From Allodiplogaster sudhausi (lineage: Eukaryota; Nematoda; Chromadorea; Rhabditida; Diplogasteridae): a stretch of 64,000 bases of DNA. The notes under the pieces were generated by a model that was not told where the DNA came from, did no database searches, and was given only the letters and a program-made list of their open reading frames with translations. A program made the position numbers and the translations under genes. Positions 63,641 to 64,000 of this stretch are shown piece by piece (the stretch's first letter is position 1; each line of letters opens with the position of its first letter). The stretch is taken from NCBI GenBank assembly GCA_945643635.1, contig CALZFC010000006.1, positions 7,940,001-8,004,000 of the forward strand. Direction: 5' to 3'.

Positions 63641-64000
63641 ATATACCGTATTTTCTCTATTTAGTTTATTAGAACCCCCCCCCCTCTAATAGTACCCCCC
63701 CCCCTCTGATAAAGCCATTGAAAAATAGAACCCCTCCCTCAAGTAGAACCCCCCCCCTCCAATAGTGCCCCCCCCTAACAGCCTAATATCTCAGCTCGAG
63801 ACGTACCTCGAATGGATTCTGGAGGCATGGGATGCACTCCCCAATGAACTGATTGCAAATTCATTCAAAATATGTGGTAAAATGGATATTCCAGTGATGT
63901 TCTTTTTTTGAGAAGAAAATGTTGTTATCAAACTTTTAGTGTCTCACATTGAAAAATAGTACCCCTCCCTCCAGTAGAACCCCTCCTTCTAATAGTGCCC
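63640..64000. repeat. C-rich repeat array at the window edge
   Basis: Runs of 6-9 C alternate with TCTAATAG or CTCAAGTAGAA spacers (63675-63780) and reappear from 63950, with ATTGAAAAATAG shared between the two parts. It starts after ATACCGTATTTTCTC. Probably the end of a repeat or transposon that continues beyond the window. Confidence 0.6.

Overview
The window is nuclear DNA from a nematode. The evidence is a three-member array of nematode-type transthyretin-like (TTR) genes, a serpentine chemoreceptor-type 7TM gene with a decayed duplicate, small GT-AG introns, and pyrimidine-AG acceptors placed immediately before several start codons (as expected for spliced-leader or 5'UTR splicing). The genus cannot be fixed from the sequence. 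No prokaryotic, organellar or CRISPR sequence was seen.

Layout. 0.1-5.9 kb: a possible terminal exon of a gene entering from the left, old tandem segmental repeats, a TTAA-flanked MITE containing a second element with an 8-bp target duplication, an intact tRNA-Ser(AGA), and a 1.3-kb foldback element whose arms carry Pol III B-box-like sequence. 5.9-7.7 kb: a 5'-truncated LINE with an uninterrupted reverse-transcriptase frame, inserted in a segment whose uninterrupted paralogue lies at 9.5 kb. 9.8-10.3 kb: a small secreted Cys-rich peptide gene. 12.05-17.31 kb (minus): a complete 16-exon carboxylesterase of 619 aa, with exon phases that agree throughout. 17.3-28.6 kb: no gene recognised; one MITE, very long GA/CT tracts and a ~200-bp tandem repeat.

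28-48.8 kb: a large tandem segmental duplication. Each unit holds a Kelch-like gene (+) followed by a convergent 7TM receptor gene (-). Unit A keeps the better Kelch-like gene (29.0-33.8 kb) but its receptor is a wreck; unit B keeps a nearly complete receptor (44.4-46.8 kb) but its Kelch-like gene has lost splice sites. Each unit has gained its own mobile elements since the duplication, including a 1.59-kb foldback element inside the last Kelch intron of unit A, and a 2.7-kb foldback element holding a solo LTR where unit A lost receptor exons. A fragment of a third unit starts at 48.8 kb.

50.6-56.9 kb: three tandem TTR-like genes with a shared core promoter (a TGAGTCA-like site just upstream of a TATA box). 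The third has an 8-bp deletion that breaks its frame. 57.9-59.8 kb: a probable four-TM protein with two C-terminal PPxY motifs. 59.9-60.75 kb: GC-rich repeat and complex direct/inverted repeats. 61.2-62.4 kb: a lysine-rich protein gene. 63.6-64.0 kb: C-rich repeats at the window edge.

The genes do not form an obvious pathway. The coherent themes are secreted or sensory gene families expanding by tandem duplication, and heavy remodelling by foldback-type elements and template-switch-like inverted repeats. Exon models were assembled by hand from splice signals, phase and paralogue comparison.
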